Assembly: GCA_904501885.1 (NCBI GenBank)
Contig: CAJGCP010000021.1
Span: 1 to 34,237 of the forward strand
Direction: 5' to 3'
Length of the DNA: 34,237 bases
Source: an uncultured Acetatifactor sp.
Lineage (GTDB): Bacteria > Bacillota > Clostridia > Lachnospirales > Lachnospiraceae
Under the pieces are notes generated by a model. The model was not told the origin of the DNA and did not search any database. It was given only the letters and a program-made list of their open reading frames with translations. This document shows, piece by piece, positions 23,256 to 30,157 of the stretch. Both the position numbers and the translations under genes were made by a program. Position 1 is the stretch's first letter. Each line of letters begins with the position of its first letter.

Positions 23256-23353
23256 AATTTTCTACCTCTCTCTTTATCTCATGCCACTTTTGTGGCTTTC
23301 TAGCTTTTTGATTTTTGGGGTCTTTGAGATTCCTATTGGCTTCTTATTTCCCG

Positions 23354-23824
23354 TTAACCTTTCATCTTCTGCCATTCCTGCAAGGTGGTCTTCACCTTCG
23401 GCACCATCAAATATTCCAATATGCCATCCACGCCTTCTCCGGTTTTGGAGTCCACATAGAAGATTCTATCGCACCCTGCGTTTTTCAACCAAGATGTGGC
23501 CATGGGGATGTTAGCTTTAGGGTCATTGATTTTGGTGACGATACCGATGACTTCCCGATTCACCATACAGGTGATATTCGGTGGAAACAGGGTGTAAGGC
23601 TCTGTAGCGGAAACCAAAAGACCTACCACATCCGCCTCATATGCGTACAGTGCAAGGGCATATCCCAAATGCCTGGTCTGTGCATATTCCCCGGGGGTAT
23701 CTATCAAAACATCATTATAATGTATATATTGGGTTTTATAATACTCTACTCTCTCGCCGGACAGTGCCTGCTTCAACGTGGTCTTGCCCGCTTCACTGCG
23801 TCCTACTAAGATCAGTTTCTTCAT
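23354..23824 (-). CDS. EutP/PduV-like small GTPase
   Basis: The 156-aa protein has a P-loop GRSEAGKTTL (8-17), a DTPGEYAQ switch-II/G3 motif (about 43-50), and TKIND (about 97-101) as the NKxD-like base motif. The EutP/PduV group sits in many ethanolamine and propanediol BMC operons. PduV has been linked to compartment movement or localisation, and EutP relatives to acetate kinase activity; neither can be assigned from sequence here. The ribosome site is weak. It is the second gene of the operon. Confidence 0.9.
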   Translation of the reverse strand: MKKLILVGRSEAGKTTLKQALSGERVEYYKTQYIHYNDVLIDTPGEYAQTRHLGYALALYAYEADVVGLLVSATEPYTLFPPNITCMVNREVIGIVTKINDPKANIPMATSWLKNAGCDRIFYVDSKTGEGVDGILEYLMVPKVKTTLQEWQKMKG

Positions 23825-23894
23825 AATATATGTACCTGGTAATATATGTTCACGTCACCATTTGTTGGTGGATGCCTGAAATCATATCCTTCCA

Positions 23895-24263
23895 TTACGT
23901 CCTGGTCATAGGACAAACTGTATACTTCAGTTCTTCCTGCACATAGTCAAGAATGGCCTGTTCGGACGCCTCCACCTCAGACACGGTACCGGTGATAATC
24001 AAGGAACCGCTGAATCGGTCTACAAATCCCAAGTCAATAGAAGCCGACTTCATCGCCACATCCGCCATAATGATGGCTGTCTCTGCGGGAGATACCGTCA
24101 TAATGCCAATGGCTGCCCTGGCGTAGTCGATGGCAGGATTCAATCCCAACTTCTCATATAAAATCGGTTCAGGACTGGCAATAATATGTGCCAAAGTAAT
24201 CTGCTTACCAGGCACCAGTTCCTGTACGATTCTTGCTTTATTTTTGTCGTCCAGCCAATCCAT
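23895..24263 (-). CDS. Circularly permuted BMC-H (EutS/PduU type)
   Basis: This 122-aa shell protein matches the EutS/PduU pattern: an N-terminal segment RIVQELVPGKQITLAHIIASP that forms the small beta barrel, GIMTVSPAETAIIMADVAMKSA, GFVDRFSGSLIITG and the end YTVCPMT. In this group the hexamer's pore is capped by the barrel. The start at 24263 has GGAGG five bases upstream; the ATG at 24275 lacks a clear site. It is the first gene of the BMC operon, about 45 bases downstream of the predicted transcription start. Confidence 0.93.
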   Translation of the reverse strand: MDWLDDKNKARIVQELVPGKQITLAHIIASPEPILYEKLGLNPAIDYARAAIGIMTVSPAETAIIMADVAMKSASIDLGFVDRFSGSLIITGTVSEVEASEQAILDYVQEELKYTVCPMTRT

Positions 24264-24314
24264 TTCATCCTCCATGGCAGGTCAAAATAACCCAATTTCA
24301 CATTCTTAACTCAA

Positions 24315-24343
24315 AGTATACGCCCAAATCGGGCATGTGTCAA
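24315..24343 (-). promoter_or_regulatory. Near-consensus promoter of the BMC operon with inverted repeat in the spacer
   Basis: On the minus strand TTGACA (24338-24343) and TATACT (24315-24320) are 17 bp apart. The spacer holds GCCC-GATTT-GGGC, an inverted repeat placed where a repressor would block RNA polymerase; the DeoR protein of the operon is the natural candidate. No other strong promoter was seen before the terminator at 12825, so one message of about 11.4 kb is likely, with internal promoters possible. Confidence 0.85.
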
Positions 24344-24354
24344 TGAATTTCACC

Positions 24355-24480
24355 CTATTTTTTGCATTTTTTTGTGGATTTGTTTTGATTGTGTTTGTTT
24401 TTCTGTTTGTATTTTGTTTGGTTTTGTGTTGATTTTTTTATTTCATTTTGCACCTTTTTCATTGCAATCATCCAAGCAGT
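24355..24480. other. T/G-rich strand-asymmetric intergenic stretch
   Basis: The plus strand here is almost only T and G (minus strand A and C), with runs of seven T. On the minus strand the A-rich segment lies directly upstream of the BMC -35 and could act as an UP element or as a flexible or curved DNA region. No gene is supported. The rest of the gap to 24638 holds a weak inverted repeat (24506-24534) and repeats of the AACACAG type just before the PHP gene. Confidence 0.5.
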
Positions 24481-24638
24481 TGTGGTAAAATAAATGAGAC
24501 TATTGTCAACCGCACAAGATAATGTGGTTGATAATTTCCACAAAACACAACAGCGGATTTTCGGAACCCACAGAAAGTAACGCAGAAAACAACACAGGCA
24601 GCAACACAGAAAGAAATGCAGGAAGGAACAACGCCTAT

Positions 24639-25427
24639 ATGATGCCATCTTCCACTCTCCCAATTTCATACTTAAGCGAAGACTGGCACATACACAGCAT
24701 TGCCAGTGGACACGGCACTTTAGACAGTGTCACAGACATCGCCAGAGAAGCTGCCAAGCGGGGGATGAAGCTAATCGGCATCAGCGATCATGGTCCCGCC
24801 ACACTGGGCGGCACGGCGCTCTCCTACTTCCGCAATCTTCCCCTCTGTGAGCCCAGACGGTTCGGTGTAGAGATTCGCTATGGTGCAGAAGCAAATATTC
24901 TGAACGGGAATGGGACGCTGGATATTCCCGACGAGATTTTAGAAAAGTTGGATTATTGCATCGTCAGTATGCATCACCCTATTTATAAAGGAAGCGCAGG
25001 TGCCAGTGAATTTGGTGTCGCCACACAGGGTGCATATATTCGGAGCACATACCCGGCAAATACAGTAGGCACAAGCTCAGAAAACACCAGTGCCTACATT
25101 CAGGCTATGTCCCACCCCAAAGTAAAGATTCTGGGACACTGCGATGACGGACGCTTCCCCGTGGATTATGATGAATTGGTAAAGGCAGCCGCGGTCATCG
25201 GCGTAACTCCGGAATTAAACAATGTTTCTCTATCTCCGGACAGTTACAGATTAGACTGTCGTGCCAACGCCACCCGCTTACTGGAAGCCTGTGCAAAATA
25301 TAATTGCCCCATTCTGCTGTCCAGTGATAGCCACGGCAGAAAACATATTGGAGAAGTAGCATATGCAATGGAATTGATCAAGGAAATCGGATTTCCCCTG
25401 ACATTAATAAAGAACCTCCCTACCTAA
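24639..25427 (+). CDS. PHP-domain metal-dependent phosphoesterase
   Basis: This 262-aa protein of the PHP family resembles the YcdX-like phosphatases. Metal-binding motifs in order are DWHIHSIASGHG (near the N-terminus), GISDHGPA, GAEANI, SMHHPIY, LGHCDDGRFP and SSDSHGRKH, all as in trinuclear metal PHP enzymes. The substrate is unknown; a sugar phosphate or nucleotide is possible. I prefer the start at 24639 because the PHP domain begins 15 residues later. A longer frame from 24522 adds an Asn-rich, low-complexity 39-residue leader without a ribosome site. The gene is divergent from the BMC operon and convergent with the glycyl radical enzyme. Confidence 0.85.
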   Translation: MMPSSTLPISYLSEDWHIHSIASGHGTLDSVTDIAREAAKRGMKLIGISDHGPATLGGTALSYFRNLPLCEPRRFGVEIRYGAEANILNGNGTLDIPDEILEKLDYCIVSMHHPIYKGSAGASEFGVATQGAYIRSTYPANTVGTSSENTSAYIQAMSHPKVKILGHCDDGRFPVDYDELVKAAAVIGVTPELNNVSLSPDSYRLDCRANATRLLEACAKYNCPILLSSDSHGRKHIGEVAYAMELIKEIGFPLTLIKNLPT

Positions 25428-25451
25428 AACATATCCCTATGTAAACGAAAC

Positions 25452-25499
25452 ACCCCCTATTGCTAGACTATGATATGTGCTAACAATAGGGGGTATTCT
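25452..25499. terminator. Intrinsic terminator after the PHP gene
   Basis: An 11-bp perfect stem ACCCCCTATTG/CAATAGGGGGT (25452-25462 and 25484-25494) with a 21-nt loop is followed by TATTCTTTT on the plus strand. On the minus strand it could also stop read-through from the glycyl radical enzyme gene after the phased array. Confidence 0.75.
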
Positions 25500-25504
25500 T
25501 TTCC

Positions 25505-25531
25505 GGGAGGCTGGGAGGGCTGGGATCAGGG
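25505..25531 (+). other. G-quadruplex-forming motif
   Basis: Five runs of GGG (25505-25507, 25513-25515, 25517-25519, 25522-25524, 25529-25531) are separated by 5, 1, 2 and 4 bases, which satisfies the usual G3+N1-7 rule. It lies between the PHP terminator and the phased array in otherwise AT-rich DNA. A C-rich stretch follows it (CCCG...CCCGGGG), so a duplex hairpin could compete. Confidence 0.65.
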
Positions 25532-25576
25532 TTTTCAATGCTCTTCCCGTATTTCCCGGGGGGCGTTTTTTCTCTT

Positions 25577-25823
25577 TACGGTCACTATTTCACTATTTCT
25601 ATTATAGTCCGTAAGAAAAAACGTTGATTACGGTCAATCTATAGATTTTTTGTTCTTCAACCGTACCATTCAACGAATGACTACGGTTATATTGTTGATT
25701 TTCAATAAATCATCCGTAAATTTTCATAGATACTACGGCTTTGCTCACTGTTTTTCAATTCTCAACCGTAAAGAAAGGTAATTTCATACGGTCTGTTTTC
25801 GTATATGTAGTATTTCGACCGTA
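25577..25823. repeat. Helically phased array of ten TACGGT/ACCGTA half-sites (five 37-bp units)
   Basis: TACGGT-type half-sites start at 25577, 25629, 25682, 25734 and 25787. Each is followed by an inverted partner (ACCGTA or TCCGTA) ending at 25613, 25665, 25718, 25770 and 25823. All five units are exactly 37 bp; the gaps are 15, 16, 15 and 16 bp, so the period is 52/53 bp. Half-site centres are 31 and 21/22 bp apart in turn, close to three and two helical turns, so all face one side of the DNA. Sequences inside the units and gaps are unrelated, so this is not a simple tandem duplication. It lies in the 440-bp gap between the PHP stop and the GRE stop. Its function is unknown. Confidence 0.9.
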
Positions 25824-25869
25824 TCCACCTTGTTCTCTCCTCTATAGTGTATCTATCAGGACCTTACAT

Positions 25870-28131
25870 CTATTCGTATATATGTCTTTGAATAATTTCA
25901 TTTTGGAATTGCTCCGACAGAGATACAAACTTGGCAGAGAATCCCGTGACACGCACAATCAGGTCTTGGAAATCTTTCGGGCGTTTCTGGGCCTCCTTCA
26001 AATCGTCCACCGACACACAATTCAACTGCAAATGCTTTACCTTGGATGTGGCAAAGATACGCAGGAGCAAGGCCAGTTGCTCCTTGTTGATTTTACCATA
26101 GGGAAGCTGCAAGTCAAGGGAACTGGTCACACATTTCTCCGTATCCAATCCACAGACGCTTTGTACCACATCAGACATAGCATCCGCAGGATGATATTTA
26201 GAAGGTCCGATGCCCTGGGCATACATATCACCGTCACGACGACCATCCGGTGTTGCTTTCAAATGTGCCACATCACGGAAGAATTCTCTGTACACGTAGT
26301 AATTCAGGAAAAACGCACCGCCGTGTTCATTCTCTATACCCTTCAAGGATTGATACAAATCATCGTGCAGGCGGTTTGCGATTTCCATGGACTCAGCAGT
26401 GTTGTCTCCAAAATGAGGACAATGTCTCACCTTATATAATAACTCCTCTTCGCCCTCCCAGTTGTTTCTCACTGCATGCAAGAAATCCTTCAGGTAAATC
26501 TCTTTGTCGTCAAAGCACAACTTCTTAATAGCCAGCATTGCATCCACATAATTGGCAAAGCCCGCCACATCACAGGAATTGGGATTGTAAACAGCACCAC
26601 CCTGAGTGTAGTCTTTCTTATTTTCCAAACAACCATCCATCATAATAGAAGTGACACTAAGAGGGTTCACCAAATAAGCCAGTTTGCCATACTTACCAAT
26701 GGACTCACAACGGAACTTAATCACCCCCGTCAGGTTGTCAGTCAAAATGCGGTATACATCCTCAAAGGTTTCCGCCTCGTCCAAGGATACGAACTCACAT
26801 CCTGCCTCGATAAATTCCGGTTCCGGACCATGGACAGACTGTTCCAGCACGCGCACTGCATAGACATAATTGCCACCTGCCAAGGATTCCTTGTTGGACA
26901 CCTTGTTTTCCCAGCAACCCACGGTCTCGTAACTGCGGGCGTCCTCTAAAGTTTTGCCGGCATGCACGAGGGCAGGAATAATGCCGTCGTCACAGCTAAG
27001 TCCTATGGTACTACGGCCACAGGCATATTCTGCCGCAAGTTCCTGCAAGTATTCCTCCGGAGAGTTGGAACCGAATCTGGCGTGTATCTTGGGAAAAATC
27101 CCTCGCACCTCATGATGGGCCCTGATAAACATACTGGTCAGCTCATTGTACACCGGATTCCCTTGAGGATCGCAACCACCAATGCAGATGCCCATCTCCA
27201 ATTCATGATCGTTCTCTCCGCATACTTGGGTATCCTTGTCATACTGCATATCACCAAGCAGCATAAACTGCTTTACCAATTCATAGGCCTCTTCCTTGGT
27301 GAGTCTACCTGCCGCCAAGTCCGCCTGATACAAATCATGTAAAATATAATCCACTCTTCCCAAAGTGGAATTGCCGATGCCATCCATGGCACCCAACACA
27401 TTACGACCAAACCAGCAGGCGTTCAAACCCTCGAAAAATGTAGTGGCCGCTTCCCAGGGTGTATGGGATGCCGCCGCAATCAGCATTTCCATGTTTTTGC
27501 ATAGTACTGCATTCATTTGTTCTTGCGCTTGTCCCAGTGGTTTAGAATTCTTCAACTCTTCCAATTTTTGTTCCGCCACTTCCACATATCTATCACAGAT
27601 GCGCTTCGCAGACAGCAAACCTCTCTGGGCACAGATCAAGAAATCTATCTCGTCCTTGGTGGCACCTTCCTTTGCCGCCTCTGCCGCCTCATAGTAATGT
27701 TTCATACCATATTTTACCAAATTGCCGATAGGCACGGTGTAATGCACGGTATCCACGTAAGGTCCGCAACATAAAAACAGCTTTAATTCTTCCTGCTTTC
27801 CAAACTTTCTTGAGGTCTCCGGATCCGCATCACGGAAAATATGTACATTCCGTTCCATCAGCCAAGCCGCGTTGGACCCCTCCAATAATCCGGGGCACCA
27901 AGTGATATTATTGATGAAATAATACGGCGACTCTTCAAACACCTTCAGTTCGATATTCTCAGCCAAAATCTCATACTGAGCCCCTTTCAATTCAAAGGCG
28001 TTCAGTCCCGGGTGTTCTGCATCGTATTTGTCCAACAATTCCCAGAGTGGATTTCCCTCTCCATAACAATCCTTTTTCAATTGTTTAAAGTAATCACAAC
28101 ATTTTTTACTTAAACTCTCTGTATGTGTCAT
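25870..28131 (-). CDS. Atypical glycyl radical enzyme (pyruvate formate-lyase family) with GCWEN active site
   Basis: This 753-aa oxygen-sensitive radical enzyme has its substrate-radical cysteine in GCWEN (C406, with E408), where diol dehydratases and CutC usually have GCVEP. The glycyl radical loop is RVTGFSA with G730. It has PFL-family blocks throughout (HTPWEAATTFFEGLNACWFG, TPDGRRDG). The N-terminus (MTHTESLSKKCCDYF) has no encapsulation-type extension, and no radical SAM activase is in the window. It is second in an operon behind an SGNH hydrolase, with GGAGAG before the start. The reaction is unknown; C-O or C-C cleavage of a sugar-derived compound is plausible. The family is certain, the subgroup is not. 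Confidence 0.92.
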   Translation of the reverse strand: MTHTESLSKKCCDYFKQLKKDCYGEGNPLWELLDKYDAEHPGLNAFELKGAQYEILAENIELKVFEESPYYFINNITWCPGLLEGSNAAWLMERNVHIFRDADPETSRKFGKQEELKLFLCCGPYVDTVHYTVPIGNLVKYGMKHYYEAAEAAKEGATKDEIDFLICAQRGLLSAKRICDRYVEVAEQKLEELKNSKPLGQAQEQMNAVLCKNMEMLIAAASHTPWEAATTFFEGLNACWFGRNVLGAMDGIGNSTLGRVDYILHDLYQADLAAGRLTKEEAYELVKQFMLLGDMQYDKDTQVCGENDHELEMGICIGGCDPQGNPVYNELTSMFIRAHHEVRGIFPKIHARFGSNSPEEYLQELAAEYACGRSTIGLSCDDGIIPALVHAGKTLEDARSYETVGCWENKVSNKESLAGGNYVYAVRVLEQSVHGPEPEFIEAGCEFVSLDEAETFEDVYRILTDNLTGVIKFRCESIGKYGKLAYLVNPLSVTSIMMDGCLENKKDYTQGGAVYNPNSCDVAGFANYVDAMLAIKKLCFDDKEIYLKDFLHAVRNNWEGEEELLYKVRHCPHFGDNTAESMEIANRLHDDLYQSLKGIENEHGGAFFLNYYVYREFFRDVAHLKATPDGRRDGDMYAQGIGPSKYHPADAMSDVVQSVCGLDTEKCVTSSLDLQLPYGKINKEQLALLLRIFATSKVKHLQLNCVSVDDLKEAQKRPKDFQDLIVRVTGFSAKFVSLSEQFQNEIIQRHIYE

Positions 28132-28185
28132 CTCTTCTCTCCTTTATGACCTGTCGCAGGAGTATTCCCGCCACCAACATCCATC

Positions 28186-29088
28186 TTATGACCTCGTAAG
28201 TCTCACAACTTCATCCATATAGTGCTGATAAGAATCTATCTTCGCGATATAATCCGCATAAGCCCTGGGAAAAACTTCCGTCTTGTCCTCGTAAGTCTCA
28301 TATTCCTGTCTGGCGATAGCTTTACGCTCTTCAATGGATTTCTTTCCCACATATCTTTCCTTCAACAACACGCAGAATTCGATAAAGTTCACCAAAATCA
28401 ATTCCTGTTCTGCGTCAAAACGGCTTTTGTTCCATGCCTCCCACACGAACGGGCTATCAAAGTCACACTTCTCCGTCTCACCTATATCCCGCAAAAAGAT
28501 TTGGGCCAGCACGTGCTGTCCTTCCGCTGTAGGGTGCACGCGATCCGCTTCAATCCATTCGCGCTCTCCCAGCAAGGGATACATGGTTCCATAAAAATCC
28601 ACCACCGGGAGGTCGTACCTTTCAGCAAGCTCTTTTACAAACTCTACGCATTCTAAAAGTGCCGGTTGACAAAGCAAACAGTACTCTTCTTTCTCATTCA
28701 CATCATCATAGGGTGGTGGCGTGCATAAAATCACTTTTGCACCGAATTCCTGCACCCGCCGAATCAGCTTTTCATAGCAAGCCTTATGAGTGTCCAGCGC
28801 CTGTTGCTTTGCGGCATCGCATTCTGCATCGCCCTCGTTCCCGTCCGTATACAGTTCGCGGTAAATATCATTGATGCCGAACATCATAACCACATAATCC
28901 GGCGAATGCACCAGACACTGACTATCCAAATAGAAAAGCGCAAATTCCGTCATTCCCCCGGAAACACCGCAGTTATAACATTTTACGCCGTATTTCTCCC
29001 GAAGGTTCTGGTACACCTCTGCCATCCACCGCCCGTTTGCCGTGATACTGTCTCCCAAAAAACATAACACATCGCCATCCTGAAACAT
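28186..29088 (-). CDS. SGNH/GDSL hydrolase (candidate carbohydrate esterase)
   Basis: The 300-aa SGNH-fold hydrolase has block I FLGDSITANG (S14 nucleophile), a glycine block (CGVSGGMTE), block III MMFGINDIYRE (Asn for the oxyanion hole) and block V DRVHPTAEGQ with the Asp/His of the triad. No signal peptide is seen, so it acts in the cytosol, probably on imported oligosaccharides, for example by deacetylation. The start at 29088 (MFQDGDVLCFLGDS) has AGGAAGG upstream and fits the fold; an ATG at 29151 would add 21 residues. It leads the SGNH-GRE operon, divergent from the AraC gene. Confidence 0.88.
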   Translation of the reverse strand: MFQDGDVLCFLGDSITANGRWMAEVYQNLREKYGVKCYNCGVSGGMTEFALFYLDSQCLVHSPDYVVMMFGINDIYRELYTDGNEGDAECDAAKQQALDTHKACYEKLIRRVQEFGAKVILCTPPPYDDVNEKEEYCLLCQPALLECVEFVKELAERYDLPVVDFYGTMYPLLGEREWIEADRVHPTAEGQHVLAQIFLRDIGETEKCDFDSPFVWEAWNKSRFDAEQELILVNFIEFCVLLKERYVGKKSIEERKAIARQEYETYEDKTEVFPRAYADYIAKIDSYQHYMDEVVRLTRS

Positions 29089-29151
29089 AGGACCACCTTC
29101 CTCATCAAGTGTCTGCATAGACTTCCTTATCCGTAATCCGGCTATTGTCAT

Positions 29152-29277
29152 TCATCCTGCCGTTAATTCATCGTTGCAATTCGTTACACGCAATGCTAAA
29201 CTTATATTATCACATATTATCTTATTGAAATATGCGAAATCACCACAGAAAGTATGTAAATCCGAAAGTAATAGAAT
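29152..29277. promoter_or_regulatory. Divergent promoter region between the AraC regulator and the SGNH-GRE operon
   Basis: The 126-bp AT-rich gap between diverging genes has TATAAT-like elements on the minus strand near 29205-29215. No clear operator could be defined. As the gap lies next to an AraC-type gene, it is the likely binding region of that regulator. Confidence 0.5.
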
Positions 29278-30123
29278 ATGCTAACAAAAAAATATATTCA
29301 GATAAACAAACACACAAGCCCTATCCGCGTAGAATACAGCAACAATGCAACCTATTATGGGGACACTGTCGTAACGATTTATGACGAATATAAAATCAGT
29401 CTGGTTCTTTCCGATGACTGCGGTGCCGTGATTGGTGACAAGGTATACTTCCCCAAACGGGGTGACATGATGATTTTCCGCCCCAGCGAGGTTCATTTTG
29501 GCCGATTCCCCAAGGAAGGTAATTACCAATTCATTTCCTTTTTCTTACCGGTTGATTTCTTAGAGAAAAACTTTCCTGAAAGCAAGGATCTGATTGCGCC
29601 CTTTTTAGACGAGTCCGAATCAAAGGTAAACTGGCTCCACCCGACGCAGGACGATAGAAATAAATTGATTTCGTTGGGCGAAGAATTACTCACCATGATA
29701 AAAGAAGAACCAGAAGCAAACTACTATGATATTTTGGCATTTGCTAAGCTGGTTGAAGCATTAGATTTGTGCGCCCGTAACTATGTGGCACAAAAAAAGG
29801 AACCGACACCTTCTACGGTGCCGACTCTTGTCACAAAAACCATGCAAAAATTAGACGAACATTTTCCCGGGTATATCGGGCTGGAAGCGCTGGCGCAGCA
29901 CTGTGACTGCAGCGTCACCTATCTGACCCAAACCTTCCGCCGCTACACCGGCAAAAGCATTCATAATTACCTGACCCAACGGCGATTAGAACATGCCAGA
30001 CGCCTGTTGCAGAATGGGGCTTCCGTCACCGAAGCCTGCTACCAGAGCGGCTTCTCCGACTGCTCCGGGTTTATCACTTTATTCAAAAAACATTTTGGCG
30101 TAACACCGGGGAAATATCAATAA
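29278..30123 (+). CDS. AraC-family transcriptional regulator
   Basis: The 281-aa protein has an N-terminal cupin-like sensor (about 20-130; GDMMIFRPSEVHFGRFP is the usual metal-less cupin strand pattern), a helical linker, and a C-terminal double HTH (about 185-281; LEALAQHCDCSVTYLTQTFRRYTGKSIHNYL, then ACYQSGFSDCSGFITLFKKHFGVTPGKYQ). This class usually activates neighbouring carbohydrate genes in response to a sugar. It diverges from the SGNH-GRE operon and is its probable regulator. The ribosome site is weak, so the message may be poorly translated or the start may differ slightly. Confidence 0.9.
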   Translation: MLTKKYIQINKHTSPIRVEYSNNATYYGDTVVTIYDEYKISLVLSDDCGAVIGDKVYFPKRGDMMIFRPSEVHFGRFPKEGNYQFISFFLPVDFLEKNFPESKDLIAPFLDESESKVNWLHPTQDDRNKLISLGEELLTMIKEEPEANYYDILAFAKLVEALDLCARNYVAQKKEPTPSTVPTLVTKTMQKLDEHFPGYIGLEALAQHCDCSVTYLTQTFRRYTGKSIHNYLTQRRLEHARRLLQNGASVTEACYQSGFSDCSGFITLFKKHFGVTPGKYQ

Positions 30124-30155
30124 AGCAGTGCAGACACTTCGTCCGCACTGCTTTT
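30122..30155. terminator. Bidirectional terminator between araC-type gene and TPR gene
   Basis: AAAGCAGTGC-GAC pairs with GTC-GCACTGCTTT around an ACTTC loop, with A and T flanks on both sides. It sits between two convergent stop codons. Confidence 0.85.
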
Positions 30156-30157
30156 AT

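Noticed and set aside
24522..24638. Upstream start of the PHP protein
   Set aside because: It adds 39 Asn/Thr-rich residues with no ribosome site. The PHP domain is complete from the later start.
24355..24669. 104-aa minus-strand reading frame upstream of the BMC operon
   Set aside because: It is a product of low-complexity A/C-rich DNA, with no ribosome site and no recognisable domain. It overlaps the BMC promoter region and the PHP start.
25577..25823. CRISPR array reading of the regular repeat
   Set aside because: CRISPR repeats are near-identical throughout, with unique spacers. Here only 6-bp ends are conserved, they alternate in orientation, and no cas genes are near.
25577..25823. 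Tandem RNA hairpins or terminators
   Set aside because: Stems of 6 bp with 25-nt loops would be unstable. The constant helical spacing fits DNA binding better.
25870..28131. Encapsulated glycyl radical propanediol dehydratase of the BMC
   Set aside because: There is no N-terminal targeting extension and the active site is GCWEN instead of GCVEP. It lies in a separate operon with an SGNH gene.
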